From an uncultured Clostridia bacterium (GTDB lineage Bacteria > Bacillota > Clostridia > Christensenellales > Aristaeellaceae): 64,000 nucleotides of DNA. Under the pieces are notes generated by a model, which was not told the DNA's origin, did no database searches, and saw nothing but the letters and a program-made list of their open reading frames with translations. The DNA lies in NCBI GenBank assembly GCA_934643825.1, contig CAKUCW010000001.1:1-64000 (forward strand), given 5' to 3'. Shown piece by piece: positions 7,721 through 16,367 of this stretch; the first letter of the stretch is position 1; each line of letters begins with the position of its first letter. The position numbers and the translations under genes are program-made.

Positions 7721-9367
7721 ATGAAACAGTCGATACAAAAACTCTGGCGGTATGCCAAGCCCGCCCGAGCGGCGTTCATTGTCAGTTCGCTCATCATGTC
7801 TCTGCGCTATTTCGTCATCAACTACCTGACTGCGTATCTGACGGGCAGGATCACGGAAGCGGCGCAGCACATGGACGTCGCCGGGCTTTTACGGGATGTG
7901 GCGTGGTTCATCGCCTGCCTGATCCCGTTCCTCTTCGTGGATGCCGTCAGCAAGTACGCCCACGATATGAGCACACAGAAGATCGGCAACGCCCTGCGCC
8001 AAAGCGCCTATTCGCGCATCCTGCGTGCCCCGCTCTGGCAGGCGGAAACGCTGGGCGCAAGCCGCAGTCAGATGCTGTCCCGGCTGAATAACGATATGAA
8101 CGTCGTCGAGAGCCTGTATCGTTCTTCGCTGCTCGCGCCGCTGATCTTCGGTATCGCGGGCGTCGGTGCTTTCGTGAGCATCTGGTGGGTACGTCCGAGC
8201 ATCGCGGTGTATCTGTTCGCACTGGGCGCGTCCTCTTTCGCGTTGCAATATGCCATGAGCCGGCGGAAAAAGCGCGTCTCAACTCGGATACAGGCGCTGA
8301 TGGCGTCGCTGCTGACGGCGGCGAGCGAATGTCTGACGGACCGCCCGGTCATCCGGCTGATGAACGCATATCGTGGTGTTTTAGGGCATACCGAACGCCT
8401 GCGCAAGACCTATCTCGCCGCGGGACGCGAGGACGCCGCCATCCAGAGCGGCGCGGATATGGTGGTCGGCGGCGCGTCCCTGCTCCAGTATGTGGGCGTG
8501 ATGCTGATCTCCATCTTCTATCTGTCCAAAGGGCAGATGGAAGCGACGCAGATCATGGTCGTGCTGCAGCTCTCCGGGTTGGTTGTTTCGGGCTTTACGC
8601 TGGTCGGCAACGCGCTGATTGCCCTGCGCGGCTATCTGCCCGCGCTTGACCGCGTCGAGGAGATTCTGACGCTGGATGAGGAAGATCTTGAGACCGGCGC
8701 GAACACATGGAAGGATCTGGAGAAAGAGGGCATCCGCGCATCGGACGCCGTGCTGTGCTTCTCGCCGGAAAAGAAGTTGGTTCTTAAAGACCCGCTGGAT
8801 ATCCCCGCGGGCAGGATATCCGCGCTGTGCGGCGCATCCGGATGCGGCAAAACGTCGTTCATCAAAACGCTGATAGGCTTCTATCCTTACGAGGGCGATA
8901 TCTCTATCGCGGGTGCGCCGCTGAATGCTTATTCCCAAAAGTACCTTCGGGAACAGATCGCCTATCTGTCCCAGCAGAACATCCTGATCGCGGGTTCGAT
9001 AAAGGAGAATCTGCTTATTGGCGGTCATGCCGCCGTGACGGAAGAAGAGATAAAAGAAGCTCTTCGCATCTGCACCTGCGACGAATGGCTGGGCGACATG
9101 CCGGATGGGCTGGATACGATGCTGGATGAGGGCGGTCTGCGGCTCTCCGGCGGACAGCGGCAGATGCTCATCATCGCCCGTGCGCTGCTCCAGAAGAAGC
9201 CTATTCTCCTCATGGATGAGACGTTCTCCGCTATCGACAAGAAGCGTTCCGTGCGGATCATCGAGAACATCCGTCGGGCGTACCCCGAAAAGACGATCCT
9301 GCTCATCAGCCATGAAGAGGAGATCGTTCGATGCTGCGATGAGCAGGTCATGGTGAGTTCAATGTAA
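7721..9367 (+). CDS. ABC exporter half-transporter B (fused TMD-NBD)
   Basis: A 548-residue half-transporter with the same architecture as its upstream neighbour. Walker A is GASGCGKTS near 371, the Q-loop is in LSQQN, the signature LSGGQRQ near 476, Walker B ends in LLMDET, and the switch histidine is in LISHE. The ATG at 7721 is preferred because GGGAGG lies 8 bases upstream; a GTG at 7712 overlapping the previous stop would be too close to that site. Both NBDs keep the catalytic glutamate, so both sites could be active. The pair is transcribed from one AT-rich promoter and ends at a strong terminator shared with the convergent sda operon. It would export a substrate across the membrane; which one is unknown. 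Confidence 0.9.
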   Translation: MKQSIQKLWRYAKPARAAFIVSSLIMSLRYFVINYLTAYLTGRITEAAQHMDVAGLLRDVAWFIACLIPFLFVDAVSKYAHDMSTQKIGNALRQSAYSRILRAPLWQAETLGASRSQMLSRLNNDMNVVESLYRSSLLAPLIFGIAGVGAFVSIWWVRPSIAVYLFALGASSFALQYAMSRRKKRVSTRIQALMASLLTAASECLTDRPVIRLMNAYRGVLGHTERLRKTYLAAGREDAAIQSGADMVVGGASLLQYVGVMLISIFYLSKGQMEATQIMVVLQLSGLVVSGFTLVGNALIALRGYLPALDRVEEILTLDEEDLETGANTWKDLEKEGIRASDAVLCFSPEKKLVLKDPLDIPAGRISALCGASGCGKTSFIKTLIGFYPYEGDISIAGAPLNAYSQKYLREQIAYLSQQNILIAGSIKENLLIGGHAAVTEEEIKEALRICTCDEWLGDMPDGLDTMLDEGGLRLSGGQRQMLIIARALLQKKPILLMDETFSAIDKKRSVRIIENIRRAYPEKTILLISHEEEIVRCCDEQVMVSSM

Positions 9368-9375
9368 GGGAACCC

Positions 9376-9391
9376 TTGGGCTGCCGCCCAA
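9376..9391. repeat. Short palindrome of the family seen at 14.1-14.5 kb
   Basis: TTGGGCTGCCGCCCAA is identical to a palindrome at about 14339-14354. In both places it is followed by AACC(T/C)GCCTGAGGG. Confidence 0.65.
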
Positions 9392-9444
9392 ACCTGCCTG
9401 AGGGATTTTATCTCACTTTCCAATATGTGAGGAAGGCTGGATCT

Positions 9445-9482
9445 AAAAAACGTGGGAAGGCAAAAGCCTTCCCACGTTTTTT
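9445..9482. terminator. Bidirectional terminator between convergent operons
   Basis: A 17-bp perfect stem, AAAAAACGTGGGAAGGC with its complement, closes a 4-base loop, with A and T tracts on either side. It serves the rightward ABC genes and the leftward sda genes. Confidence 0.93.
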
Positions 9483-9492
9483 AGAGCTTATC

Positions 9493-10359
9493 TCACAGAA
9501 CGCCCATCTTTTCAGCGATTTTCTGCCCGAACGGTGTCCCTGCGACGCCGCCGACACCGGTTTCTTTAAGCGAAACATCCATTTTATCGCCGACTTCGCG
9601 CATTGCCAGAATCACCTCATCCGGCGGGACAGCCGAACGGATGCCCGCCAATGCCATATCCGCGCTGGACATAGCGATCATCGCGCCCGCCGCGTTACGC
9701 TTGACGCAAGGCACCTCGACCAGACCGGCAATCGGGTCGCAGACCAGCCCCAGCATGCTTTTGATAGCGATTGCCGCCGCATGGCAGACGGCTTGTGCGC
9801 TGCCGCCGCCCAGATAGCACAATGCCGCCGCGCCCATAGCGCTCGCCGTGCCGATTTCCGCCTGACAGCCGCCCGCCGCGCCGGCAATCGACGCTTTTGT
9901 GGCGACGACCTGACCGATTGCGCCGGCGATATACATAGCGCGTACCATGGCATCGTCGTCAAGCCCTTCCCTTGCCTGATAGGGCAGCAGGACGGCGGGC
10001 AGAACGCCGCAGCTTCCCGCCGTCGGCGCGGCGACGATGCACTTCATGCACGCATTGCTTTCGCCCATTTCCAGCGCCTGTGCGATGACCTGACCGATAT
10101 AGTCGCCGCAGATGGTCTTTCCCTTTTGAACATATTCGCGCATCTTGGCGCCGTCGCCGCCGACCATGCCGCTGGCGGATCGCAGCGCGGGATCATAGCC
10201 TTCCCGTGCGCGGCGTATGGCGGCATACAGCGCGTGCATTTTTTCAAGCGACGCTTCTCTGGACACGCCGCGATCCGTGCAGTCGCTATCCAGAATGACT
10301 TCGAAGATGTCTCTGTTTTCGCTTGCTTTTTCCAGCGCATGAAGCGATTCGATTGCCAT
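9493..10359 (-). CDS. sdaAA: L-serine dehydratase, iron-sulfur-dependent, alpha subunit
   Basis: Together with the beta subunit this enzyme deaminates L-serine to pyruvate and ammonia with a [4Fe-4S] cluster. The 288-residue protein matches the two-gene Firmicutes form. Candidate cluster cysteines are C165 (AAGGCQAEIG), C207 (LVCDPIAG) and C218 (EVPCVKRNA). The spacings of 42 and 11 residues agree with those known for the characterised serine dehydratase fold. The TAGSCGVLP loop near 113-121 is also typical. The start codon lies 15 bases after the beta-subunit stop, with GGGAGGAACGAGC before it, so the two are co-transcribed. The oxygen-sensitive cluster fits an anaerobe. Confidence 0.95.
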   Translation of the reverse strand: MAIESLHALEKASENRDIFEVILDSDCTDRGVSREASLEKMHALYAAIRRAREGYDPALRSASGMVGGDGAKMREYVQKGKTICGDYIGQVIAQALEMGESNACMKCIVAAPTAGSCGVLPAVLLPYQAREGLDDDAMVRAMYIAGAIGQVVATKASIAGAAGGCQAEIGTASAMGAAALCYLGGGSAQAVCHAAAIAIKSMLGLVCDPIAGLVEVPCVKRNAAGAMIAMSSADMALAGIRSAVPPDEVILAMREVGDKMDVSLKETGVGGVAGTPFGQKIAEKMGVL

Positions 10360-10374
10360 GCTCGTTCCTCCCTT

Positions 10375-11046
10375 TTATTCTTCCCGCTCGGCATCGATGA
10401 ATGTGACGCGTATAATGCCCTCGCAGCTTTCCAGCCACGTCAGGCTCTCCTGCGGAACGGCTTTATCCGTTTCGATAATCATGACGGCGTTTCCGCCCGG
10501 ATGATCGCGGTAGAGCTGCATGGTTGCGATGTTGACGCCCCTTTGCGCCAGCATACTGGTCACCTCGCTGACATGACCGGGCTGATCGACGTTCTGCACG
10601 ATGAGCGTAGGCAGGTCGCCGGAAAAATTGGCACGCAGACCGTTCATCTCCACGACCATGATGCGTCCGCCGCCCAGCGAACAGCCGGTCATGGAGAGCG
10701 TTTTTCCGCTTTTGCCGACGAGGTCGATTCGCGCTGTATTGGGATGTTCTTCCGCAGTACGGGAGAGCGTGAACGTGAACGCCATGCCTGCGTCATGCGC
10801 GAGGTCAAAGCTATGCGCGATGCGCTCATCATCCGGCTGAAAGCCGAGCAGACCGGCGATGAGTGCGCGATCCGTGCCGTGTCCGTGTCCCGTGGCGGCA
10901 AATGAGCCATAGAGCGTGATTGCGGCGCTGCGCGGCGTGCCTTCGCCCAGCAGGCGGCGTGCCGTGCGCCCCAGACGAACGGCGCCTGCCGTATGCGAGC
11001 TGCTTGGACCGACCATCACGGGCCCGAGAATATCAAACAGGTTCAT
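10375..11046 (-). CDS. sdaAB: L-serine dehydratase, iron-sulfur-dependent, beta subunit
   Basis: This is the 223-residue beta subunit, the first gene of the leftward sda operon. The N-terminal domain starts with the family signature GPSSSHTAGAVRLG, which contributes to the substrate site. The C-terminal third is an ACT domain (NVDQPGHVSEVTSMLAQRG), a small-molecule sensing fold common in amino-acid enzymes. An AAAGGGGG box precedes the ATG. The promoter TTGAAT-N17-TATGAT lies about 30 bases upstream. Length and organisation are as in Bacillus sdaAB-sdaAA. Confidence 0.95.
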   Translation of the reverse strand: MNLFDILGPVMVGPSSSHTAGAVRLGRTARRLLGEGTPRSAAITLYGSFAATGHGHGTDRALIAGLLGFQPDDERIAHSFDLAHDAGMAFTFTLSRTAEEHPNTARIDLVGKSGKTLSMTGCSLGGGRIMVVEMNGLRANFSGDLPTLIVQNVDQPGHVSEVTSMLAQRGVNIATMQLYRDHPGGNAVMIIETDKAVPQESLTWLESCEGIIRVTFIDAEREE

Positions 11047-11076
11047 GTGCGTTTCCCCCTTTGCGCTTTATGGGTT

Positions 11077-11105
11077 ATCATAGCAGAAAACGCGTGCGGA
11101 TTCAA
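11077..11105 (-). promoter_or_regulatory. sda operon promoter
   Basis: On the minus strand: -35 TTGAAT (11100-11105), 17-base spacer, -10 TATGAT (11077-11082), about 30 bases before the sdaAB start codon. Confidence 0.75.
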
Positions 11106-11231
11106 CCGATGCGGGCGGAAGATTCGCCGAAAATCGGCGCATAACAGAATTTCCTCTATGAAAAAACGTGATGATGCGTTACAATAGAATGCGCCGGAAG
11201 GCAAAAAGAAAAGATTCTTAGGATGTGGAAC

Positions 11232-12236
11232 ATGTTTTCGCTGCTAAATAAAGAAGTTAAAAATATAATCGTGTTTGATCTGGAATGGAACCAGAGCAGT
11301 TTTCATACAAACCATCGCATACCGCATGAGATCATTGAAATCGGCGCCTGCCGTGTGAGCCGGGAAGGAAACGTGCTGGACAGATTCAGCCGGCTGATTC
11401 GCCCGCGTGTGTATCAGAAGCTGGATAAGCACATCAAGCAGGTCACGGGCATCACGGAAGAAGAGCTGGCGAACGGCAAGCCGTTTTCCGATGTATTTGG
11501 CGATTTCATCGCGTGGTGCGGAGAGGATGTACAGCTGGTGACATGGGGGCGCGATGATTACCCCGTGCTGAAGCGGAACGCCGCTTTTTTCATGACGCCG
11601 ATGCCCTTTGAGCCGCCGATGGATGCCCAGCTGATCTTCGGTTTCTGCTGTCTGGGCGGCGCACATCAGCAGATGAACCTGCATGCGGCAATGGAGAAGA
11701 TGGAGATCGAGCTGGATGCGCCTGCACACCGTGCGGTGTATGACGCGGAATGCACGGCGGCTCTGCTCGGAAAGATCGACGAGGCGCTCTGCGTGCTTCC
11801 GTCGGAAAGGCGCATGCAGCTGGAGGCGACGCTGGAAAAGGAAAAGCGCATTGCCGCGTCGGCACTTCGTTCTCTGCCGACGCCCTACATGTATCAGACG
11901 GACGCCCTTGCCGATCAGAAGTTTATGGGTCTGCCCTGCCCGGCGTGCGGCAAGCGGACGGCGTTTGATACGCCGTGGTTTGACAGCGGACGGGAAAAGT
12001 ATATGGCGATTTCCGTCTGCCCTCAGCACGGGTTTGTGTTCGGGCAGATGCACTTTAAGCGCACGCCGTCCAATACGCTCATCATGCATCAGCGTGCCTA
12101 TCCCGCCAGCATGGAGGATGTCGAGGATGTCCGTGAGCGCTATCGGCTCTATCAGCTCATTCCGCAGAAAAAGCGTCATCACCGTCTGAATATGGAAGAT
12201 GTGGTGAATCGGGCGGTCAAAGAAAAAGAATCATAA
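11232..12236 (+). CDS. DEDDh 3'-5' exonuclease with C-terminal zinc-finger-like module
   Basis: The N-terminal 180 residues are a DnaQ-like exonuclease. Metal-binding D16 and E18 lie in VFDLEWN, followed by EIIEIGA, a central aspartate in the TWGRDDYPVL block, and the H-x4-D pair in HRAVYDAE. It resembles the KapD/ERI-1 group, which trims RNA or DNA 3' ends. The C-terminal portion has a CPACG pair at about 237-240 and a later C-x2-H (VCPQHG), suggesting a zinc ribbon not present in the minimal family. The start at 11232 has AGGA 8 bases upstream; ATG at 11223 is possible but poorly spaced. It is transcribed alone. Nucleic-acid target and pathway are unknown. Confidence 0.85.
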   Translation: MFSLLNKEVKNIIVFDLEWNQSSFHTNHRIPHEIIEIGACRVSREGNVLDRFSRLIRPRVYQKLDKHIKQVTGITEEELANGKPFSDVFGDFIAWCGEDVQLVTWGRDDYPVLKRNAAFFMTPMPFEPPMDAQLIFGFCCLGGAHQQMNLHAAMEKMEIELDAPAHRAVYDAECTAALLGKIDEALCVLPSERRMQLEATLEKEKRIAASALRSLPTPYMYQTDALADQKFMGLPCPACGKRTAFDTPWFDSGREKYMAISVCPQHGFVFGQMHFKRTPSNTLIMHQRAYPASMEDVEDVRERYRLYQLIPQKKRHHRLNMEDVVNRAVKEKES

Positions 12237-12246
12237 ATCGGATTTT

Positions 12247-12314
12247 GCGCCGCAGTCTGCAAAGCATGGAAGCCCTGCTCACGCGGGCGAATTTACGCAA
12301 TTTCCTATACGTTA
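12247..12314 (-). repeat. X repeat, partial copy (locus A)
   Basis: Read on the minus strand it contains ACGTATAGGAAATTGCG, then CGCCCGCGTGAGCA, then GCAGACTGCGGCG, the shared blocks of the X family. It begins right after the terminator at 12316-12357 and lies between the convergent exonuclease and D-aminopeptidase genes. The terminal GCGGGC hairpin is missing. Confidence 0.85.
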
Positions 12315-12315
12315 T

Positions 12316-12357
12316 AAAAAGCCGCTCTTCCCGTGCGTACAGGGAAAAGCGGCTTTT
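12316..12357 (-). terminator. Terminator of the deoD-dppA transcript
   Basis: The stem GCCGCT-TTCCC pairs with GGGAA-AGCGGC and has T-tracts on both sides. Read leftwards it follows the D-aminopeptidase gene by about 50 bases and is directly followed by an X repeat. Confidence 0.85.
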
Positions 12358-12405
12358 GTCATTTTGGAAAATGGGGTGAGTTCCAAGTGTTGTCTGCTCC
12401 GCAGA

Positions 12406-13218
12406 TTACAGGCAGAACATGAAGAATCTCAGCACGTCGAAATAGGCGTCCGACGAGAAGCGAACGCTGCGCGGTCCCGTCTGCTTGACGCCCGGATAGA
12501 AGCTGGCGCGGCGTGCGCGGTTATGCTTCACGAATTCGACTTCGACATCAAAGTTGTTCGGCAGAGCGACCGCGAATTTGTCCGGATGCGCGATGCCGTC
12601 CGCGACAGCAAGCTCCGCCTTTTCGCGGATGCGCTTGACGGCTTCGGCGGGATGGATCGAAATCGATCCGTTGCCGCAGCCGCGGCTGACCGGAACGGTA
12701 TAAATCGCCGGACAGAGCCGCTTTGCCTGCTCGCATACGCCCAAATCGCCCGTGACCATCAGCACGGGTACGTCATACAGCGCCGCCGCAAAGGTGTTGA
12801 TGACCAATTCGCTCGCCTGAATGCCGTTGATGCGGATGGAAACATTGTCCAGATTCATCGTATGGGAGAGCGGGTTGGCGTCCGTGTTGGAGGAGGAATG
12901 ATAGCCGGTGAAGATGGCGCCGGTGAAGCTGGCGTCGATGCCCGACATCATGGAATGGATGTCGCTTCCCCATCCGCGGAAGATGCTCACGCGCTCGGGC
13001 AGCTCGGAGGGAATCAGGTTGCGTGCGCTGTCGTGTGCATCCTTGATGAGCAGGTCTTCACAGCCTGCGGCGAATGCGCCTTCGCAGGCGGCGGCAACCT
13101 CGCGGGTCATCTGGCGACGGAACGGCTCATAATCCGGCTTGCCCAGCTCGGTTTCGTTCCAGTGGGCGATGCCGCAGGTGCCTTCAATATCGGCAGAAAG
13201 AAAAATGCGGTTCAGCAT
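12406..13218 (-). CDS. M55-family D-aminopeptidase (DppA-like)
   Basis: A 270-residue zinc peptidase of the DppA family, which removes N-terminal D-amino acids, for example from D-Ala-D-Ala peptides. The metal ligands can be placed: D10 and E12 in SADIEG, D60 and H62 in KDAHDS, H107 in TGYHSS. H119 in PLSHTMN occupies the place of the proposed catalytic histidine. No signal peptide is seen, so it should be cytosolic, acting on imported or recycled peptides. It lies 75 bases downstream of deoD on the same strand and probably shares its promoter. The gene symbol is left open because B. subtilis dppA sits in a peptide transporter operon, which is not the case here. Confidence 0.92.
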   Translation of the reverse strand: MLNRIFLSADIEGTCGIAHWNETELGKPDYEPFRRQMTREVAAACEGAFAAGCEDLLIKDAHDSARNLIPSELPERVSIFRGWGSDIHSMMSGIDASFTGAIFTGYHSSSNTDANPLSHTMNLDNVSIRINGIQASELVINTFAAALYDVPVLMVTGDLGVCEQAKRLCPAIYTVPVSRGCGNGSISIHPAEAVKRIREKAELAVADGIAHPDKFAVALPNNFDVEVEFVKHNRARRASFYPGVKQTGPRSVRFSSDAYFDVLRFFMFCL

Positions 13219-13293
13219 GAAAAATCAAGCCCTTTCCTGATGAAAGATGGATGCGCCTGCGAAGATTGATCTTCGCGGCAGTTTAAGCCAATC

Positions 13294-14007
13294 TCAGGCG
13301 ATGGTCAGCGCGATCTCCATCATCTGGGTGAAGGAATTCTGGCGTGCTTCGGCATCCAGCGATTCGCCCGTTACGACATGGTCGGAGATGGTGCAGATGG
13401 CGAGCGCATTCTTGCCCGCACGCGCCGCGTTCAGATACAGCGCAGCGGATTCCATTTCGACCGCCAGCACGCCGAGCTTTCTGAGCGGCGCGGACATGCG
13501 GGACTCATCATAGAAGATATCCGAGGAATACAGCGCACCGACAGTCGGCTCGATGCCCATTTCGCGGGAGGCGGCAACCGCCTGCTCCAGCAGCTTGAAC
13601 GAGCAGCAGGGCGCAACGTTTCCGTCGAAGCCATACTGACGGCCGAAGTTGGAGTTGGTATAGGCGGTCATGCCCAGCACGATATCGCGAACTTTGACGT
13701 TGTCGCCCATGCCGCCTGCCGTGCCGACGCGGATGATGTTTTCCACCCCGTAATAGTTGAACAGCTCATAGGAATAGATGCCCATCGAGGGGATGCCCAT
13801 GCCGGAAGCCATGACGGAAACGCGCTTGCCCTTATACAGACCGGTATAGCCCTGCACGCCACGCGTGTTATTGACCAGTACCGCGTTTTCGAGATAGGTT
13901 TCCGCGATGAACTTGCTGCGCAGCGGGTCGCCGGGCATCAGCACGGTACGGGCGAAATCGCCCTCTTTTGCGGTGATATGGGGAGTAGGAATATTCGGGT
14001 TTGCCAT
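13294..14007 (-). CDS. deoD: Purine-nucleoside phosphorylase DeoD-type
   Basis: The enzyme cleaves purine ribo- and deoxyribonucleosides with phosphate to give the free base and (deoxy)ribose-1-phosphate. The 237-residue protein matches the hexameric DeoD family. It has the N-terminal segment PTPHITAKEGDFA, phosphate-binding GDPLRSKFIAE, RVGTAGG near 85-91 and the nucleoside-binding VEMESAALY. The start at 14007 is taken because AAAGGGG lies upstream and the protein then starts like family members; an in-frame ATG nine codons earlier overlaps that site. A consensus promoter (14054-14082) lies just upstream. Confidence 0.96.
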   Translation of the reverse strand: MANPNIPTPHITAKEGDFARTVLMPGDPLRSKFIAETYLENAVLVNNTRGVQGYTGLYKGKRVSVMASGMGIPSMGIYSYELFNYYGVENIIRVGTAGGMGDNVKVRDIVLGMTAYTNSNFGRQYGFDGNVAPCCSFKLLEQAVAASREMGIEPTVGALYSSDIFYDESRMSAPLRKLGVLAVEMESAALYLNAARAGKNALAICTISDHVVTGESLDAEARQNSFTQMMEIALTIA

Positions 14008-14053
14008 GATAAAAAGCCCCTTTCTTTGCTTCAATTTTGATATGGATGACTCT

Positions 14054-14082
14054 ATTATAACGGGTTAAGAGGAAAAAGCCAA
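14054..14082 (-). promoter_or_regulatory. deoD promoter
   Basis: On the minus strand: -35 TTGGCT (14077-14082), 17-base spacer, -10 TATAAT (14054-14059). Confidence 0.8.
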
Positions 14083-14099
14083 CCATTATCTTTAAAATG

Positions 14100-14540
14100 G
14101 AGGAACGGAACGTCGGGCGTTCCCCCGGCTATCGCTTCGCGATAGCGTAGTGAGGGTCAAGGGAACATGTTCCCTTGTGGGGTTTGGGGCAAGGCCCCAA
14201 TCGTTCCCCACATTTCTTTGCTGAAACGAGCAGAAGTGATGCAACGACTCGATGCGGCGTTGGAGGAAGGAGGAATCAGGTGTCGCTTCGCTCCCTGATT
14301 CTTATTTTTAATCGCTTCGCGAGGAGAATCAGGGGTGCGTTGGGCTGCCGCCCAAACCCGCCTGAGGGGGATTCCCCCTCAGACTCCCATCTTCGCTTCG
14401 CGGTGTCTTGAAGTCGCGAAGCAAAGAATTCCTTTCCCCAGCTATCGCGAAGCGATAGCGTAGTGAGGGTCAAGGGAACGTGTTCCCTTGTGGGGTTTGG
14501 GGCAAAGCCCCAATCGTTCTCCCCATTTCCCGGCATATCT
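14100..14540. repeat. Mosaic of short palindromes bounded by an 85-bp direct repeat
   Basis: No gene is seen. The block at 14128-14215 (palindrome GCTATCGCTTCGCGATAGC, then GTAGTGAGGGTCAAGGGAAC, then GGGGCAAGGCCCC) recurs almost exactly at 14441-14528. Between them lie further small hairpins: AATCAGG with CCTGATT, TTGGGCTGCCGCCCAA and CTGAGGGGGATTCCCCCTCAG. Pieces of the same family occur near 9376, 31380, 43220 and 25350. Confidence 0.8.
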
Positions 14541-14601
14541 CCTGCTTTTCTTTTTGTATGGGAAATGATATACTATCCGTAAAAGCTTGACGGAGGATCT
14601 T

Positions 14602-15174
14602 ATGCGCATCGACGTGTATGACTTTGACGGAACGATCTATGACGGGGATTCTACGGTGGATTTCGTGTTTTTCTGCCTGCGCCGCCATCCCGGTGTCATT
14701 GCGGGGCTTCCGCGCTTGATTGCGGCAGCGGTCATGATCAAGAGCAAAGGATTAACCCAATTCAAAAGCGTGCTGTTAGGCGAAATGGCGAAGCGGTTTG
14801 ACCTTGAGCGGGAAGCCGCGCTGTTTTGGCAGAGTGAGAAAACGAAAGCCAAGCTCGGAAAGTGGTTTGAAACCCGTCCGCGGGATCTGCCGATCGTGAT
14901 CGCGTCCGCATCGCCGGAGTTTGAACTGCAATACGCCGCCAAGCTCCTGGGCGTCAAAACGCTGATCGGCACGCGCTGCGACGCAAAGACCGGCAGGCTG
15001 ATCGGTAAAAACTGCAAGGGCGAGGAAAAACTGCGCCGCATCGCAGAAGCTGTCGGCGCGTTTGAGATTCGCGCCATGTACACCGACGATGCCAAGGCGG
15101 ACGGCCCGCTGCTCGCCCGTGCGGAAGAGGGATACATCGTGACACACGGCAAACTTTCGCCGTTTGAAAAATAA
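14602..15174 (+). CDS. HAD-superfamily (subfamily IB, SerB-like) phosphatase
   Basis: A 190-residue HAD hydrolase with the nucleophile motif YDFDGT at the very N-terminus (D7 nucleophile, D9 general acid), motif II in IVIASAS, a conserved lysine (GKNCKGEEK) and the acidic motif near YTDDAKAD. The arrangement resembles the PSPase-like IB group, which dephosphorylates small metabolites. The ATG at 14602 follows GGAGG with suitable spacing; an in-frame TTG five codons earlier overlaps that site and is rejected. It lies 13 bases upstream of an N-acetylneuraminate lyase homologue and is probably in one operon with it. A role in sugar-phosphate or sialic-acid metabolism is only suggested by that context. 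Confidence 0.88.
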   Translation: MRIDVYDFDGTIYDGDSTVDFVFFCLRRHPGVIAGLPRLIAAAVMIKSKGLTQFKSVLLGEMAKRFDLEREAALFWQSEKTKAKLGKWFETRPRDLPIVIASASPEFELQYAAKLLGVKTLIGTRCDAKTGRLIGKNCKGEEKLRRIAEAVGAFEIRAMYTDDAKADGPLLARAEEGYIVTHGKLSPFEK

Positions 15175-15187
15175 AGGGGGATCACCG

Positions 15188-16078
15188 ATGAAAAAAATGC
15201 AGAATATGGGCGGCTTCTTTGTTGCCGCGGTAACGCCGTTTGACGAGAATGGCAAATTCAATGCGCCTGCACTGCATCAGCTGATGGATAAGACGATTGC
15301 CGAGGGCGCAAACGGCTTCCTGATCGGAGGAAGCAGCGCGGAATGCCCGCTGCTCAGCCATGCCGAGCGCGAAGAGGGTCTTGCCGCCGCCAGCGCATAT
15401 CATGACCGCGCCAAGACGCACCTCATGGCGTCCGTTGCCGCGATTTCGACGGAGGAAGCCGTCGCTTATGCCAAAACCGCGAAGGAGCTGGGCTATGACG
15501 CGATGATTTCCACCGTGCCGTATTACTACAAATTCGGCATGAGGGCGATTGCCGAGTATTACAACACCCTGCGCGAAGCCGTTGACCTGCCGCTGTTCCT
15601 GTATAATTTTCCGGGCAACACGGGCGTTGAGCTGGATCTCAATGATCCGCATATCCGCGGCATGCTGACGGACGGAACCATCGCCGGCGTGAAGCAGACC
15701 AGCCTGAACCTGTATCAGATGGAGCGCATCCGCAATCTGAATCCGGAGCTGGTCATTTACGGCGGCTTTGATGAGGTGTATATCGGCGCACGCATCCTCG
15801 GCGCGGACGGCGCAATCGGTTCGACCTTCAACTTCACCCTGCCGCTGTTCACCCAAATTGAGGAAGCATACAGCAAGCTCGACCTGCCGCGTGCGCATGC
15901 GCTTCAGGTTCGCGCCAACAACATCATGGAAGCGCTTGTTTCCTGCTCGCTGTTCCCGTCCATCAAGCACATCCTGAAGACGCAGGGCGTGGACTGCGGC
16001 GCGTGCCGCAAGCCTTTCCCGACGCTTACCGATGAACAGAAGGCGTACATCGAGCGTGTCGTTGCGGAAAACATGTAA
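15188..16078 (+). CDS. N-acetylneuraminate lyase family (DapA/NanA fold)
   Basis: A 296-residue TIM-barrel class I aldolase. The Schiff-base lysine is K169 in GVKQTS and the catalytic tyrosine Y139 is in FLYNFPG. The substrate-carboxylate loop reads GGSSAE. Segments after the lysine, QTSLNLYQMERIR, FDEVYIG, GADGAIGST and CRKPF, follow E. coli NanA much more closely than dihydrodipicolinate synthase. It would split N-acetylneuraminate (or a related ulosonate) into pyruvate and an amino sugar. An AAAGGGGG site precedes the ATG. The rest of a nan operon is not next to it, although a YhcH-family gene lies 6 kb away. Exact sugar specificity is unproven, so the symbol is left blank. Confidence 0.87.
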   Translation: MKKMQNMGGFFVAAVTPFDENGKFNAPALHQLMDKTIAEGANGFLIGGSSAECPLLSHAEREEGLAAASAYHDRAKTHLMASVAAISTEEAVAYAKTAKELGYDAMISTVPYYYKFGMRAIAEYYNTLREAVDLPLFLYNFPGNTGVELDLNDPHIRGMLTDGTIAGVKQTSLNLYQMERIRNLNPELVIYGGFDEVYIGARILGADGAIGSTFNFTLPLFTQIEEAYSKLDLPRAHALQVRANNIMEALVSCSLFPSIKHILKTQGVDCGACRKPFPTLTDEQKAYIERVVAENM

Positions 16079-16089
16079 ATAGAATTCTA

Positions 16090-16328
16090 AAGCGGGCTGA
16101 GCCCGCCTTAGCCTGTTGACATAAGCAAACTTGGCTTGAATAGCAAAATCAAGACATTCAGCTATTCTTTCATTTGCGGAAAGGGCTATTCTCCCCCTTC
16201 GGGGGGAGAATAGCTTTTTGTCTACAGTTTGAAGCGGGCTGAGCCCGCCTTCACCTCCGCCGAAGTCTGCCACGCATCAAAGTCTGGCTCACGCGGGCGA
16301 TTTTACGCAATTTTCTATACGCTAAAAA
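16090..16328 (-). repeat. Composite X-Y repeat element (locus B)
   Basis: On the minus strand the order is X repeat (16328 to about 16231) then Y core (about 16227 to 16112), with the hairpin GCGGGCTGAGCCCGC on both sides of Y. The Y core holds a strong hairpin, GCTATTCTCCCCC with its complement. The element lies between the convergent nanA-like and rsmF genes and directly beyond the rsmF-side terminator. Confidence 0.85.
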
Positions 16329-16367
16329 ACGCGTCTCCTTCGAAATTTTCGGAGGGGACGCGTTTTT
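16324..16367 (-). terminator. Terminator downstream of rsmF
   Basis: The stem AAAAAACGCGTCTCC with a near-complement (one bulge) ends in a T-run on the minus strand; an X repeat starts at once behind it. Confidence 0.85.

Noticed and set aside
6111..9367. ABC pair as part of a lantibiotic or bacteriocin cluster
   Set aside because: There is no precursor peptide gene, modification enzyme or C39 peptidase domain nearby.
16112..16145. TTGACATAAGC at the start of the Y module as a promoter
   Set aside because: The -35-like hexamer is conserved in all three copies, but the place 17 bases downstream (AATAGC or AAGAAC) does not resemble a -10 element.
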